DNA of 64,000 nucleotides. It comes from Streptomyces sp. KL109B. GTDB lineage: Bacteria > Actinomycetota > Actinomycetes > Streptomycetales > Streptomycetaceae. Below the pieces are notes generated by a model. That model saw only the letters and a list, made by a program, of their open reading frames with translations, searched no databases and was not told the DNA's origin. The stretch is from positions 182,067-246,066 of the forward strand of contig NZ_JASERL010000018.1 of NCBI RefSeq assembly GCF_030766935.1. Reading direction: 5' to 3'. The position numbers and the translations under genes are program-made. This document shows positions 25,651 through 33,263 of this stretch, piece by piece. The stretch's first letter is position 1. Each line of letters opens with the position of its first letter.

Positions 25651-26903
25651 GCACGAACGTGACGGACAAGATCCCGGCGGCCGCGCCACCGCCGCCACCG
25701 CGCAAGGCCGGCGGGTCCGCGGCCGGAGGCGGTCTGCTCCAACTCGTCGTCGACGGCATGCGGCGCAATATGCGCCAGTACGGGATGCTGATCGCGCTCG
25801 GCCTGCTGGTCGCCGTCTTCGCCGTGTGGACGGACGGCGACCTGATCCTGCCGCGCAACGTCTCGAACCTGGTCCTCCAGAACAGCTACATCCTGATCCT
25901 CGCGATCGGCATGATGCTGGTGATCATCGCGGGCCATATCGACCTGTCCGTCGGCTCGTTGACCGCGTTCGTCGGCTCGTCGGCCGCCGTTCTGACGGTC
26001 AGTCACAACATGTCGTGGCAGCTCGCCGTCGTGCTGTGCCTGGTGATGGGCGGCATCGCGGGCTCGATCCAGGGCTGGCTCATCGCGTACGGCGGCATAC
26101 CGTCGTTCATCGTGACCCTGGCGGGCATGCTGGTGTGGCGCGGGCTCACCGAGATCCTGCTTGAGGGGCAGACCCTCGGCCCGTTCCCGGACGGCCTCCA
26201 GAAGATCGGCAACGGCTTCCTGCCCGCGGTCGGCCCGAACACCAACTACCACAACCTGACGCTGCTGTTCGGCGTCCTGCTCGCCGCCGCCGTCGTCTGG
26301 CAGGAGCTGCGCGACCGGCGCAGGCAGCGCGAGTTCTCGCTCGACGTGGTGCCCTTCAACCTGTTCGTGCTCAAGCTGGTAGCGATCGTCGCGGCGATCG
26401 CCGTCGTGACGCTGCTGCTCTCCAGCTACAAGGGCACCCCGATCGTGCTGATCATCCTCGGCGCCCTGGTGGTCGGCTACGGCTACGTCATGCGCAACTC
26501 GATCTTCGGCCGGCACATCTACGCGATCGGCGGCAACCTCCCGGCGGCGAAGCTGTCCGGCGTGAAGGACAAGAAGGTCACCTTCTACGTCTTCCTGAAC
26601 ATGGGCGTGCTCGCGGCCCTGGCCGGTCTGGTCGTCGCCGCCCGGCTGAACGCGGCCTCGCCGAAGGCGGGCCTCAACTTCGAACTCGAGGCGATCGCCG
26701 CGTCGTTCATCGGCGGCGCCTCCATGAGCGGCGGCGTCGGCACGATCCTCGGCGCGATCATCGGCGGCCTCGTCCTCGGCGTGCTCAACAACGGCATGAA
26801 CCTGCTCGGCGTCGGCTCCGACTGGCAGTCGGTGATCAAGGGCCTGGCCCTGCTCGCCGCGGTCGGCTTCGACGTGTGGAACAAGCGCAAGTCCGGTTCG
26901 TAG
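25647..26903 (+). CDS. mmsB: Monosaccharide ABC transporter permease
   Basis: A 418-residue integral membrane protein with about ten hydrophobic segments, the CUT2 permease pattern (GguB/MmsB). Typical motifs are MLVIIAGHIDLSVGSLTAF and GGASMSGGVGTILGAIIGGL. The N-terminus has a Pro-rich cytoplasmic tail, and an extra loop near residues 190-250 is usual for the MmsB subgroup. The ATG overlaps the mmsA stop (ATGA), so translation is coupled. Confidence 0.94.
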   Translation: MSTNVTDKIPAAAPPPPPRKAGGSAAGGGLLQLVVDGMRRNMRQYGMLIALGLLVAVFAVWTDGDLILPRNVSNLVLQNSYILILAIGMMLVIIAGHIDLSVGSLTAFVGSSAAVLTVSHNMSWQLAVVLCLVMGGIAGSIQGWLIAYGGIPSFIVTLAGMLVWRGLTEILLEGQTLGPFPDGLQKIGNGFLPAVGPNTNYHNLTLLFGVLLAAAVVWQELRDRRRQREFSLDVVPFNLFVLKLVAIVAAIAVVTLLLSSYKGTPIVLIILGALVVGYGYVMRNSIFGRHIYAIGGNLPAAKLSGVKDKKVTFYVFLNMGVLAALAGLVVAARLNAASPKAGLNFELEAIAASFIGGASMSGGVGTILGAIIGGLVLGVLNNGMNLLGVGSDWQSVIKGLALLAAVGFDVWNKRKSGS

Positions 26904-26951
26904 GTCTTCTTCGTAAGTCCTCTTCGTAAGTCTTCTTAGGGAGCCGCACAG

Positions 26952-28118
26952 ATGGAACTGAGCAGACGTACGGTCATGGCCTCCGCCGCCGCAGCCGGTG
27001 TGGCAGCGACGGCGCTCGGAGGCACAGCACACGCATCCTCGTCCGCATCCGCGTCCGGAGGACGGAAGCCCGTGAAGGAACCCTTCGGCAAGCTCGCCGA
27101 CGGCACCAAGATCTACCGCTGGTCCCTGGAGAACGGCGGCACCCGCCTCAAGGTCCTCAACTACGGCGGCACCGTCCAGTCGCTCGAACTCCCGGACCGC
27201 CACGGCAAGTACGTGAATGTGTCCCTCGGCTACGACACGATCGAGGAGTACGTCGCCGGGACCACGTTCTTCGGTGCCAGCATCGGCCGCTACGGCAACC
27301 GCATCGCCAAGGGGAAGTTCACCCTCGACGGCAAGGACTACCAGCTCTCCGTCAACGACGGCGAGAACTCCCTGCACGGCGGCGCCAAGGGCTTCGACAA
27401 ACGGGTCTGGGACATCGAGCCGTTCACCTCCGGCCCGGACGTCGGCCTGCATCTGCACTACACCTCTGTCGACGGCGAGATGGGCTACCCCGGCACGCTG
27501 CAGACGAAGATCACGTACACGCTCACGGCGGGCGGCGACTGGCGCATCGACTACGAGGCCACGACCGACAAGCCCACCGTCGTGAACCTCACCAACCACA
27601 CCTACTACAACCTCGCGGGCGAGGGCAGCGGCACCATCTACGACCACGAGCTGATGCTCGCCGCCTCCCGCTACACGCCCACCGACGCGGGCCTCATCCC
27701 GACCGGGGAGCTGGCGAAGGTCGCGGGCACGCCGTTCGACTTCCGCAAGGCGAAGCCCATCGGGCGTGACATCCGCGCGGCCCACCCGCAGCAGATCCTC
27801 GCCAAGGGCTTCGACCACAACTGGGTGATGGACAAGGGCATCACGGCGAAGCCGGTCCTCGTGGCGACGCTCCGCGACCCGTCGTCGGGCCGCTCTTTGA
27901 AGATCGCCACGGACCAGCCGGGCCTGCAGTTCTACTCGGGCAACTTCCTCGACGGCACGCTCACCGGCCAGTCGGGGCGCACGTACCGGCAGGGCGACGG
28001 CCTCGCCCTGGAGACCCAGCACTTCCCGGACTCCCCGAACCAGCCGTCGTTCCCTTCGACGGTGCTGCGTCCTGGCGAGACGTACCGGACGACGACGGTG
28101 CACTCGTTCGGCGTGTGA
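26952..28118 (+). CDS. galM: Exported aldose 1-epimerase
   Basis: A 388-residue galactose mutarotase with the family motifs RYGNRIAKG, NSLHGG, NLTNHTYYNL (catalytic His) and ETQHFPDSPNQ (catalytic Glu). Unlike the paralogue at 11019 it carries a Tat-type signal (SRRTVM followed by an Ala-rich core), so it acts outside the membrane, presumably equilibrating sugar anomers before the ChvE importer takes one of them. The upstream gap contains CTTCGTAAGTC twice (26909-26919, 26922-26932). Last gene of the operon, followed by a hairpin terminator. Confidence 0.93.
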   Translation: MELSRRTVMASAAAAGVAATALGGTAHASSSASASGGRKPVKEPFGKLADGTKIYRWSLENGGTRLKVLNYGGTVQSLELPDRHGKYVNVSLGYDTIEEYVAGTTFFGASIGRYGNRIAKGKFTLDGKDYQLSVNDGENSLHGGAKGFDKRVWDIEPFTSGPDVGLHLHYTSVDGEMGYPGTLQTKITYTLTAGGDWRIDYEATTDKPTVVNLTNHTYYNLAGEGSGTIYDHELMLAASRYTPTDAGLIPTGELAKVAGTPFDFRKAKPIGRDIRAAHPQQILAKGFDHNWVMDKGITAKPVLVATLRDPSSGRSLKIATDQPGLQFYSGNFLDGTLTGQSGRTYRQGDGLALETQHFPDSPNQPSFPSTVLRPGETYRTTTVHSFGV

Positions 28119-28135
28119 CACCGGTGTGAGCGCGT

Positions 28136-28169
28136 GAGCGGCCGGGGCCCCGCGGGGTCCCGGCCGCTC
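28136..28169 (+). terminator. Terminator hairpin of the sugar-acid/importer operon
   Basis: A 15-bp stem with one G-U pair (28136-28150 with 28155-28169) and a 4-base loop begins 17 bases after the epimerase stop. The T-run is weak, as is common in high-GC actinobacteria. Confidence 0.75.
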
Positions 28170-28197
28170 GTGCTCTCCCCGCTTTCGGGTGGCGAGC

Positions 28198-28290
28198 ACC
28201 ACGGTGCCGCCGTTCTCCGTCATCCGTACGCCGCCCTTGTCGACGTAGGGCCCGGTCGGCGAATTCGGGTCGATGGCGCTCGTTGGAGCC
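28198..28290 (-). pseudogene. Remnant of a GH43 arabinanase-like gene
   Basis: Read leftward, about 30 codons give SPTGPYVDKGGVRM and then TENGGTVVLAT. This resembles the GH43 segment SVTGPYVDKDGKPLLDGGG found in the intact arabinanase at 40140. Neither a start nor any catalytic motif remains, and the frame runs into the operon terminator at its left end. It looks like the relic of a deleted glycosidase gene. The stretch is short, so chance resemblance is possible. Confidence 0.45.
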
Positions 28291-28377
28291 GGAGGGAGTG
28301 ACGGTGGGGTTTGCCGACGACCGGCCGGCGTGCGGGGTTGGGACGTGGGGGTCTGGGACGTGGGGGCCTGTCGGGGG

Positions 28378-28842
28378 TTACGGGTTGCGCCAGGCGGCGG
28401 GGTCCTCGGCCAGCTCCTTCACCGGCTCCGGCAGCCGGTCGTGCGCGAGGTCGGCGAGCGTGACGCCCTCCAGGATCTTGCGCACATTGGCGCGCAGCGC
28501 CACCCACAGCGGGAGCAGCGGTTCGGCGGGTCCTGTGTAGCTGAGCGCGTTGGGCCGCTCGCCGCGCACGGAGACGATGGGGCCCTCGACGGCGCGTACG
28601 ACATCGGCGACGGTGATCTCGTCGGCGGGCCGCGCCAGCAGATAGCCGCCGTTCCCGCCCCGCTTGCTGACCACGATGCAGCCACGCCGCAGGTCGCTGA
28701 GGATGCCCTCCAGGAACTTGTGCGGAATCTCCTGGGCCGCGGCGACGGCCTCGGCCTTGATCGGCGCCCCGTACCCCTCGGCGTGGACGGCGAGTTCCAG
28801 GCAGGCACGTACGGCGTAGTCGGCGCGGGCGGAGATCCTCAT
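28378..28842 (-). CDS. Rrf2-family transcriptional regulator
   Basis: A 154-residue winged-helix regulator of the Rrf2 family: start MRISARADYAVRACLELA, recognition region IPHKFLEGILSDLRRGCIV and the SKRGGNGGYLLARPADEITVADVV signature. It lacks the three-Cys cluster of IscR/NsrR (one Cys near the N-terminus, one in GCIV), so an iron-sulfur cofactor is unlikely, closer to CymR-type members. The longer frame to 28893 is rejected because the ATG at 28842 begins the conserved domain. It is divergent from a TauE/SafE permease with a palindrome between them. Confidence 0.9.
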   Translation of the reverse strand: MRISARADYAVRACLELAVHAEGYGAPIKAEAVAAAQEIPHKFLEGILSDLRRGCIVVSKRGGNGGYLLARPADEITVADVVRAVEGPIVSVRGERPNALSYTGPAEPLLPLWVALRANVRKILEGVTLADLAHDRLPEPVKELAEDPAAWRNP

Positions 28843-28896
28843 GCGGCCATTGTGGTGGACAGGCGTGGATCTTCCAGCATCTGGGACGCACACGTT

Positions 28897-28931
28897 ATCC
28901 CTACCTTTCCCATAGGGATGGTGCGTACAGT
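28897..28931 (+). promoter_or_regulatory. Inverted repeat and leaderless promoter between Rrf2 and TauE genes
   Basis: ATCCCTA (28897-28903) and TAGGGAT (28913-28919) form a perfect 7-bp inverted repeat with a 9-bp spacer. A -10-like TACAGT (28926-28931) lies seven bases before the permease ATG at 28939, suggesting a leaderless mRNA. Binding by the Rrf2 protein is inferred. Confidence 0.6.
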
Positions 28932-28938
28932 CGCCGTC

Positions 28939-29898
28939 ATGGACTTCTCATGGGCGATAGTCGTCGCGGGCGCCTTCGTCGGTGTGGCGGTGGGCCTCAC
29001 CGGTATGGGCGGTGGCGCCCTGATGACGCCGATCATGGTGATGCTGTTCGGCGTGAACCCGACGGCCGCGATCGGCAGCGACCTGGCCACGTCCGTCCTC
29101 ATGAAGCCGTTCGGCGCGGCGGTGCACCAGCGGGCGGGCACCGTGCGCTGGGACATCGTGCGGTGGCTGCTGCCGACGGCGATGCCCGCGGCGGTGCTCG
29201 GCGCGCTCTGCCTGGGGCTGCTCGGTGACGGGGAGCAACTCCAGGAACGCGTGAAGTACGTCATCGGGGGCGCGCTCGTCCTCGCGGTCCTCGGGATGCT
29301 GGGCCGGATGTGGCTGGACGGGCGGCGCGGCACGGGTGCGGAGGAGGCGGAGGACGCGCACGTGGCAGTGCGCCCCCTGGCCACCCTCGCCATCGGCCTG
29401 ATCGGCGGCTTCATCGTCGGCATGACATCCGTCGGCTCCGGCTCGCTGATCATCGTGATGCTGATGCTGGCGCACCCGCGCCTGAAGGCGAACCACCTGG
29501 TCGGCACCGACCTCGTCCAGGCCATCCCGGTCGTCGCGGCGGCGGCCCTCGGCCACGTCCTCTTCGGCGACGTCGCCTTCGGCATGGCGGGCGCGCTGCT
29601 GATCGGCGCGATCCCGGGCGTCGTGGGCGGCGCCCTCCTCTCGACCCGGATCTCCGGCCCGGCGCTGCGGTGGGCGCTGGTGACGCTGCTGGCCGGGTCG
29701 GGCCTGGCGATGTGGGGGGTCTCGGGTACGCCGCTGCTGCTGACGTGCGCGGTGTTCGCGGCGGTGGGGGTGGCGGTGACGCTGCGCGGCCGGCGCCGTT
29801 CGTCGGTCGTGGCTCGGGGCGGCGGCGCTCAGAGCTTGCCGGCGCCCGCGCCGTCGGTGACGGACGAGACGACATCGGAGGCGGGGGCCAAGGTGTAG
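28939..29898 (+). CDS. TauE/SafE-family sulfite/sulfonate-type permease
   Basis: A 319-residue polytopic membrane protein (about eight hydrophobic segments) of the TauE/SafE/YfcA family, associated with export of sulfite, sulfoacetate or other organic anions. Both family repeats are visible: GLTGMGGGALMTPIMVMLFG near the N-terminus and GMTSVGSGSLIIVMLMLAHP in the second half. A divergent Rrf2 gene and shared operator suggest sulfur- or redox-responsive control. The C-terminal tail overlaps the end of the convergent pectate lyase gene by 70 bases. Confidence 0.9.
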   Translation: MDFSWAIVVAGAFVGVAVGLTGMGGGALMTPIMVMLFGVNPTAAIGSDLATSVLMKPFGAAVHQRAGTVRWDIVRWLLPTAMPAAVLGALCLGLLGDGEQLQERVKYVIGGALVLAVLGMLGRMWLDGRRGTGAEEAEDAHVAVRPLATLAIGLIGGFIVGMTSVGSGSLIIVMLMLAHPRLKANHLVGTDLVQAIPVVAAAALGHVLFGDVAFGMAGALLIGAIPGVVGGALLSTRISGPALRWALVTLLAGSGLAMWGVSGTPLLLTCAVFAAVGVAVTLRGRRRSSVVARGGGAQSLPAPAPSVTDETTSEAGAKV

Positions 29899-30821
29899 TC
29901 GTAGGGCGCCTTCGTGAAGTCGCCCTCCTGCGAGACCTCGGTGGCGGCGCCGCCGAGGTCGTTCCCGCTGAGCTTGGCGTATCCGTCCTCGTCACTGCTA
30001 CGACTCGTCGTCACGGCCACCTTGGTGTCCCGGAAGACATTGTTCTCGACGAGCATCCGCGCGCCCATCCGTGCGTGCACGGCGGTGTCGGCGCCCTGGA
30101 CGTAGTTGTCGTAGAAGTGGCCGGTGCCGAAGCGCAGGGACGGGATGCGCGAGTACACGTCGGCGAAGTGGTTGTGGTGGTACGTGACGTGCAGCTTGCC
30201 GGTGTCCTCGGCGGCGTTGTCGTCGCTGTGGCCGACGAGTGAGCCCTTGAAGTGGTCCTTGAAGGTGTTCCAGGAGACGGTGACGTCGTCCGAACCGTGC
30301 GTGATGTCGAGGAGCCCGTCGTAGTGGTCCTTGTCGTGCTCGCGGTCGGCGGCGAAGGAGTTGTGATCGATCCACACGTCCTTCGCCCCCTGGATGGTGA
30401 TCCCGTCGGAAGGGGCGAGGGGCTTGCTGATGTTGAGGTTCTGGACGACGACGTTCGTGGCCTCCTTGATCCGGAGCCCGCCGCCGGTGATCCCGGACGC
30501 CGAACCCACCCCCAGGACGGTGGTGTTGGAGCCGATGTCCACCTGCCCGTCGAGGGCGAGGCTTCCCTCCACCTTCACGACCTTCGCCTCGTCCCCCGCC
30601 ACGGCGTCCTCGAACGCGGCGAGCGAGGTCACGGTGGTGGGCGTCGCGTTCCCGCCGCCGGTCGCGCCCGCGCCGTACCCGACGGGCCCGGTCTCGGCGG
30701 CGCCGGCCGACGGCAGGACGACGGGGAGCACGCCGAGCGCGGCCGCGGCGGCGCCACCCGTGGCGAGGGCGACGAGGCGGCGACGGTTGCGTTGGAGTGC
30801 GGTGCTGCGGTGCTTGGACAT
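29829..30821 (-). CDS. Secreted pectate lyase (PL1)
   Basis: A 330-residue extracellular pectate lyase that cleaves polygalacturonate by beta-elimination. The N-terminus has a basic region (RNRRRLVALATGG, possibly Tat) and cleavage near AGAAE. Parallel beta-helix motifs of PL1 are WIDHNSF, YDGLLDITHGSDDVTVSWN, GHSDDN and VTYHHNHFADVYSRIPSLRFG with the catalytic Arg. GGAAAGG precedes the ATG at 30821; the frame continues upstream without a signal peptide, so I discard that extension. It fits with the arabinan enzymes at 38-41 kb as pectin-degrading equipment. Confidence 0.94.
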   Translation of the reverse strand: MSKHRSTALQRNRRRLVALATGGAAAAALGVLPVVLPSAGAAETGPVGYGAGATGGGNATPTTVTSLAAFEDAVAGDEAKVVKVEGSLALDGQVDIGSNTTVLGVGSASGITGGGLRIKEATNVVVQNLNISKPLAPSDGITIQGAKDVWIDHNSFAADREHDKDHYDGLLDITHGSDDVTVSWNTFKDHFKGSLVGHSDDNAAEDTGKLHVTYHHNHFADVYSRIPSLRFGTGHFYDNYVQGADTAVHARMGARMLVENNVFRDTKVAVTTSRSSDEDGYAKLSGNDLGGAATEVSQEGDFTKAPYDYTLAPASDVVSSVTDGAGAGKL

Positions 30822-31035
30822 GGCGGGGCCTTTCCAACGGGGGGGTGCCTGAAGGGGTGCCTGAGGGGGGTGCACCTGTTGGTTGCCGCGGGTGGGGGCC
30901 GGAGTTGCCGCCGATGACACCAAGTCGCCGTCGCCGACGGCGAATTCGATCCAGGGTCCGTGCAAGCCGGGCCCCCGGTTTGCCTGCGCGTCGCGCTCTG
31001 AGTCGAGCCCGGGACGCCCGACGTTGTTGGCGCGG

Positions 31036-31701
31036 TCACATCGTCCAAGTCGCCTCGACGGGCCGACTCACCTTCGCCCGCACAGCCCGCTGCCAGGCCT
31101 GTTCGCTGACGTCGTCCGGGCGCTCGGCGCTGGTCAGGAACGCGTCGTCCCGCTTGGGGCGGACCATGAGCAGGAGGTGGGGGCGGTGGCGGGGTGCGAT
31201 CACGCCGCCGAAGCGAGGGTCACCCGCGAACCAGAACCCGTCCCTCCTGGCGCCCTCCAGGGTGCGCTTCCACGACAGCCACATCGTGGGGGCGCGGCGC
31301 GCGATGACACCGACGCGGCGCTCCGGGTGGTCCGGGTCGGGAAGCGTGAAGTGGGCGGCGGCGTGCTTGACGGCGGCCTTGTGCCGCTTGGACGTGTCGG
31401 CGGGGACTTCCTGCCACTCGTACGCGGTCAGGACCGGCCGCATCCTCCGCTGCTGAACATCGCGGAACGCCGCCGCGCACACCCCGACCAACGCACACAC
31501 CAGGACGGCCCCCGCCACACCCCAGGCCGGCCCGGCTCCCGCGGCCGGCTCCACAGCCGCCTGCACGGCCACGGGCACCACAAACAGCCCAACTGCCCAC
31601 CCGGCACACGCGAAAGTCACCCGCCGCCGCGCCCGCTTCCACACCGACCGCCCGCCGGGCCCGCTCAACGCACCGCCGCCGTGCACCGATGTGTTCTGCA
31701 C
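31036..31701 (-). CDS. Two-helix membrane protein of unknown function
   Basis: A 221-residue protein with a basic N-terminus, two hydrophobic helices near residues 30-50 and 58-78, and a soluble C-terminal domain of about 140 residues rich in Arg and Trp (RRAPTMWLSWKRTLEGARR). I do not recognise a family. The start is GTG at 31701 after GGGGGAG. It is the last of three same-strand genes downstream of the EssC-like gene, which makes a link to that secretion system possible but unproven. Confidence 0.65.
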   Translation of the reverse strand: MQNTSVHGGGALSGPGGRSVWKRARRRVTFACAGWAVGLFVVPVAVQAAVEPAAGAGPAWGVAGAVLVCALVGVCAAAFRDVQQRRMRPVLTAYEWQEVPADTSKRHKAAVKHAAAHFTLPDPDHPERRVGVIARRAPTMWLSWKRTLEGARRDGFWFAGDPRFGGVIAPRHRPHLLLMVRPKRDDAFLTSAERPDDVSEQAWQRAVRAKVSRPVEATWTM

Positions 31702-31749
31702 GCTCCCCCACCCTGATTCCTATAGCTGTACGTGCGCATGTACGTGTCC

Positions 31750-32376
31750 TCAGACGACGGCACCGGCGCCCTGTCGCACCAATCGCAAGTTGCGGACAAA
31801 CGCGTCGAAGGCGCCGATGTTCGCGGACACCCAGTCGATTTCGTCGCTGACGGTACGCAAGGACAGGTCGATGCCGAGCGAATCGACCCGCCACCCATAG
31901 TTGACGGAAATGCCCGGTGCCCCGCTCGCCTTGTGCACGAACCGGCGAACGGACCGCAAGCCCCTGCCGAGGCTTTCCGTACTGAAGTCCACGATGTGCG
32001 GATCCTGCATGGCGCCGGGTTCGTTGCGCTGCACCAACGCATCCAGGACCGGTTCCACCGGCCCCGCGGATTCCACCGCGTAGAAGAAGAACGGCAACGG
32101 GGTCCTGTCCAAGTCCGGCGCATACGCGAACAGGTGCTGCATGGGGATCCGCTGCGGAAACTGCTCGGATATCCGCTCCAGCACGCGCGCGTACTCCTTC
32201 ACCTGCGCCTTGCTGCGCCCCTCCGCACCGGAGAGCAGAGCGCAGTGCAACGCGGAGACGGTCTTCGCCCACTTCCGCCGCGTCCGCCCTGCCCCTCTCC
32301 CCTCAAGGATCGGGACCGCGAGCCACGCGTCCAACAAATCCTCATCAGCGAAGTCGAGCCCGTACGAAATACTCAT
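31750..32376 (-). CDS. Hypothetical soluble protein
   Basis: A 208-residue soluble protein of unknown function. It has no signal peptide or membrane helix and looks mixed alpha/beta (SISYGLDFADEDLLDAWLAV at the N-terminus, ISVNYGWRVDSLGIDLSL and SANIGAFDAFVRNLRLVRQG near the C-terminus). The ATG at 32376 with GGGAG upstream is chosen although the frame stays open further. It lies 48 bases before the two-helix membrane protein gene, probably in one transcript. Confidence 0.65.
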   Translation of the reverse strand: MSISYGLDFADEDLLDAWLAVPILEGRGAGRTRRKWAKTVSALHCALLSGAEGRSKAQVKEYARVLERISEQFPQRIPMQHLFAYAPDLDRTPLPFFFYAVESAGPVEPVLDALVQRNEPGAMQDPHIVDFSTESLGRGLRSVRRFVHKASGAPGISVNYGWRVDSLGIDLSLRTVSDEIDWVSANIGAFDAFVRNLRLVRQGAGAVV

Positions 32377-32513
32377 GCCGCGCTCCCGTGGGTCATGTGT
32401 CTTCAGGGGGCGCTCCCCCGCCACCGTCATCCGATCACACGCGCAGTAACCGGAGTGTCGCGGTGTGGTGTGGGGTTTGTGAGGCCTGCCTGGCTCTGCG
32501 TTCCTGCGGAAAC

Positions 32514-33044
32514 CTAGCCTCGACGCGCCGGCTTCGGCGCCGGCCGCCGCAGGAGCGTACGCGACTTCTGGATCCATTTCCGGCCCCAGGTCACGAGGAC
32601 CGCCATCGCGACGGCACTGACGATGGCCGTCAATGTGCCCGCCGGATAATGCTCGGGCACCCAGCACGGCGCCCACTCGCCGGAGCAGATCCGCCTTGAG
32701 GAGCGCCCTCCGGGGATCGTCCGCGCGACGGCCAGCCCGCACATCACGGCCACGGCCGTGCACGCGACGCCTACCCCGACGGACGGGCCACGGCCCTTGC
32801 TCTCACTCTCGCCTTCGGCCGAACGGGCCCGCCGGAAGGCGCGCTTGGCGTTCGTGACGGCGATCGGCAGCAGTACGCCGACGGTGGCACCGAATCCGAT
32901 GTCGCCGGCCGGCCAGAACCGGGACAGCGCCCACAGATCGTCACCGACCCATAGCGCCACCGGAATCAGTGCCAGACAGCCCAGGAACGGAGCGTTCTGT
33001 TTGGTGGTCCCCTTTCGGCTCGTGCGGCTCGAAGGGCGGCTCAT
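32514..33044 (-). CDS. Four-helix membrane protein of unknown function
   Basis: A 176-residue protein with a Ser/Arg/Lys-rich N-terminus and four predicted membrane segments (about residues 20-42, 50-70, 93-115 and 143-163). A short loop with two Cys residues (RRICSGEWAPCWVPEH) before the last helix could form an external disulfide. The ATG at 33044 follows GGAGAGGA. No family recognised. It begins just past a large inverted repeat that separates it from the EssC-like gene. Confidence 0.65.
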   Translation of the reverse strand: MSRPSSRTSRKGTTKQNAPFLGCLALIPVALWVGDDLWALSRFWPAGDIGFGATVGVLLPIAVTNAKRAFRRARSAEGESESKGRGPSVGVGVACTAVAVMCGLAVARTIPGGRSSRRICSGEWAPCWVPEHYPAGTLTAIVSAVAMAVLVTWGRKWIQKSRTLLRRPAPKPARRG

Positions 33045-33108
33045 GCGTGGATCCTCTCCGTGCCCGCTGAGGCAACATGTACGGATTCGTCTTCCTGGCC
33101 AGGCGGAT

Positions 33109-33169
33109 GACTCCGCACTGTGACGCAAAACCGCAACACCTTTGCGGTTTTGCGTCACAGTGCGGAGTC
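33109..33169. terminator. 28-bp perfect inverted repeat downstream of the EssC-like gene
   Basis: Arms 33109-33136 and 33142-33169 are exactly complementary over 28 bp with a 5-base loop (CACCT). The stem contains AAAA/TTTT near its middle. It begins about 95 bases past the EssC-like stop and 65 bases before the next start, so it most likely stops or insulates transcription on both strands. No transposase or flanking target duplication is seen. Confidence 0.75.
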
Positions 33170-33263
33170 CGGGGACGGGAATCCCACGCAGCACCCGACC
33201 AGGGCCGCGCCCCAACTCACCAACGGCCGCGACCTCGTTACGCGCAATTCACCCGCGTCGGCG

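Noticed and set aside
25545..28223. 892-codon leftward frame opposite mmsB and the exported epimerase
   Set aside because: No domain signature, and the opposite strand has two clear genes; only its first 30 codons resemble GH43 and are reported as a relic.
30822..31035. Possible extra gene or tRNA in the gap upstream of the pectate lyase
   Set aside because: GAGTCGAGCCC superficially recalls a tRNA T-arm, but no cloverleaf forms, and the frames lack a start with a ribosome-binding site.
33109..33169. Inverted repeat as insertion-sequence end
   Set aside because: No transposase, no second copy and no target-site duplication in the window.
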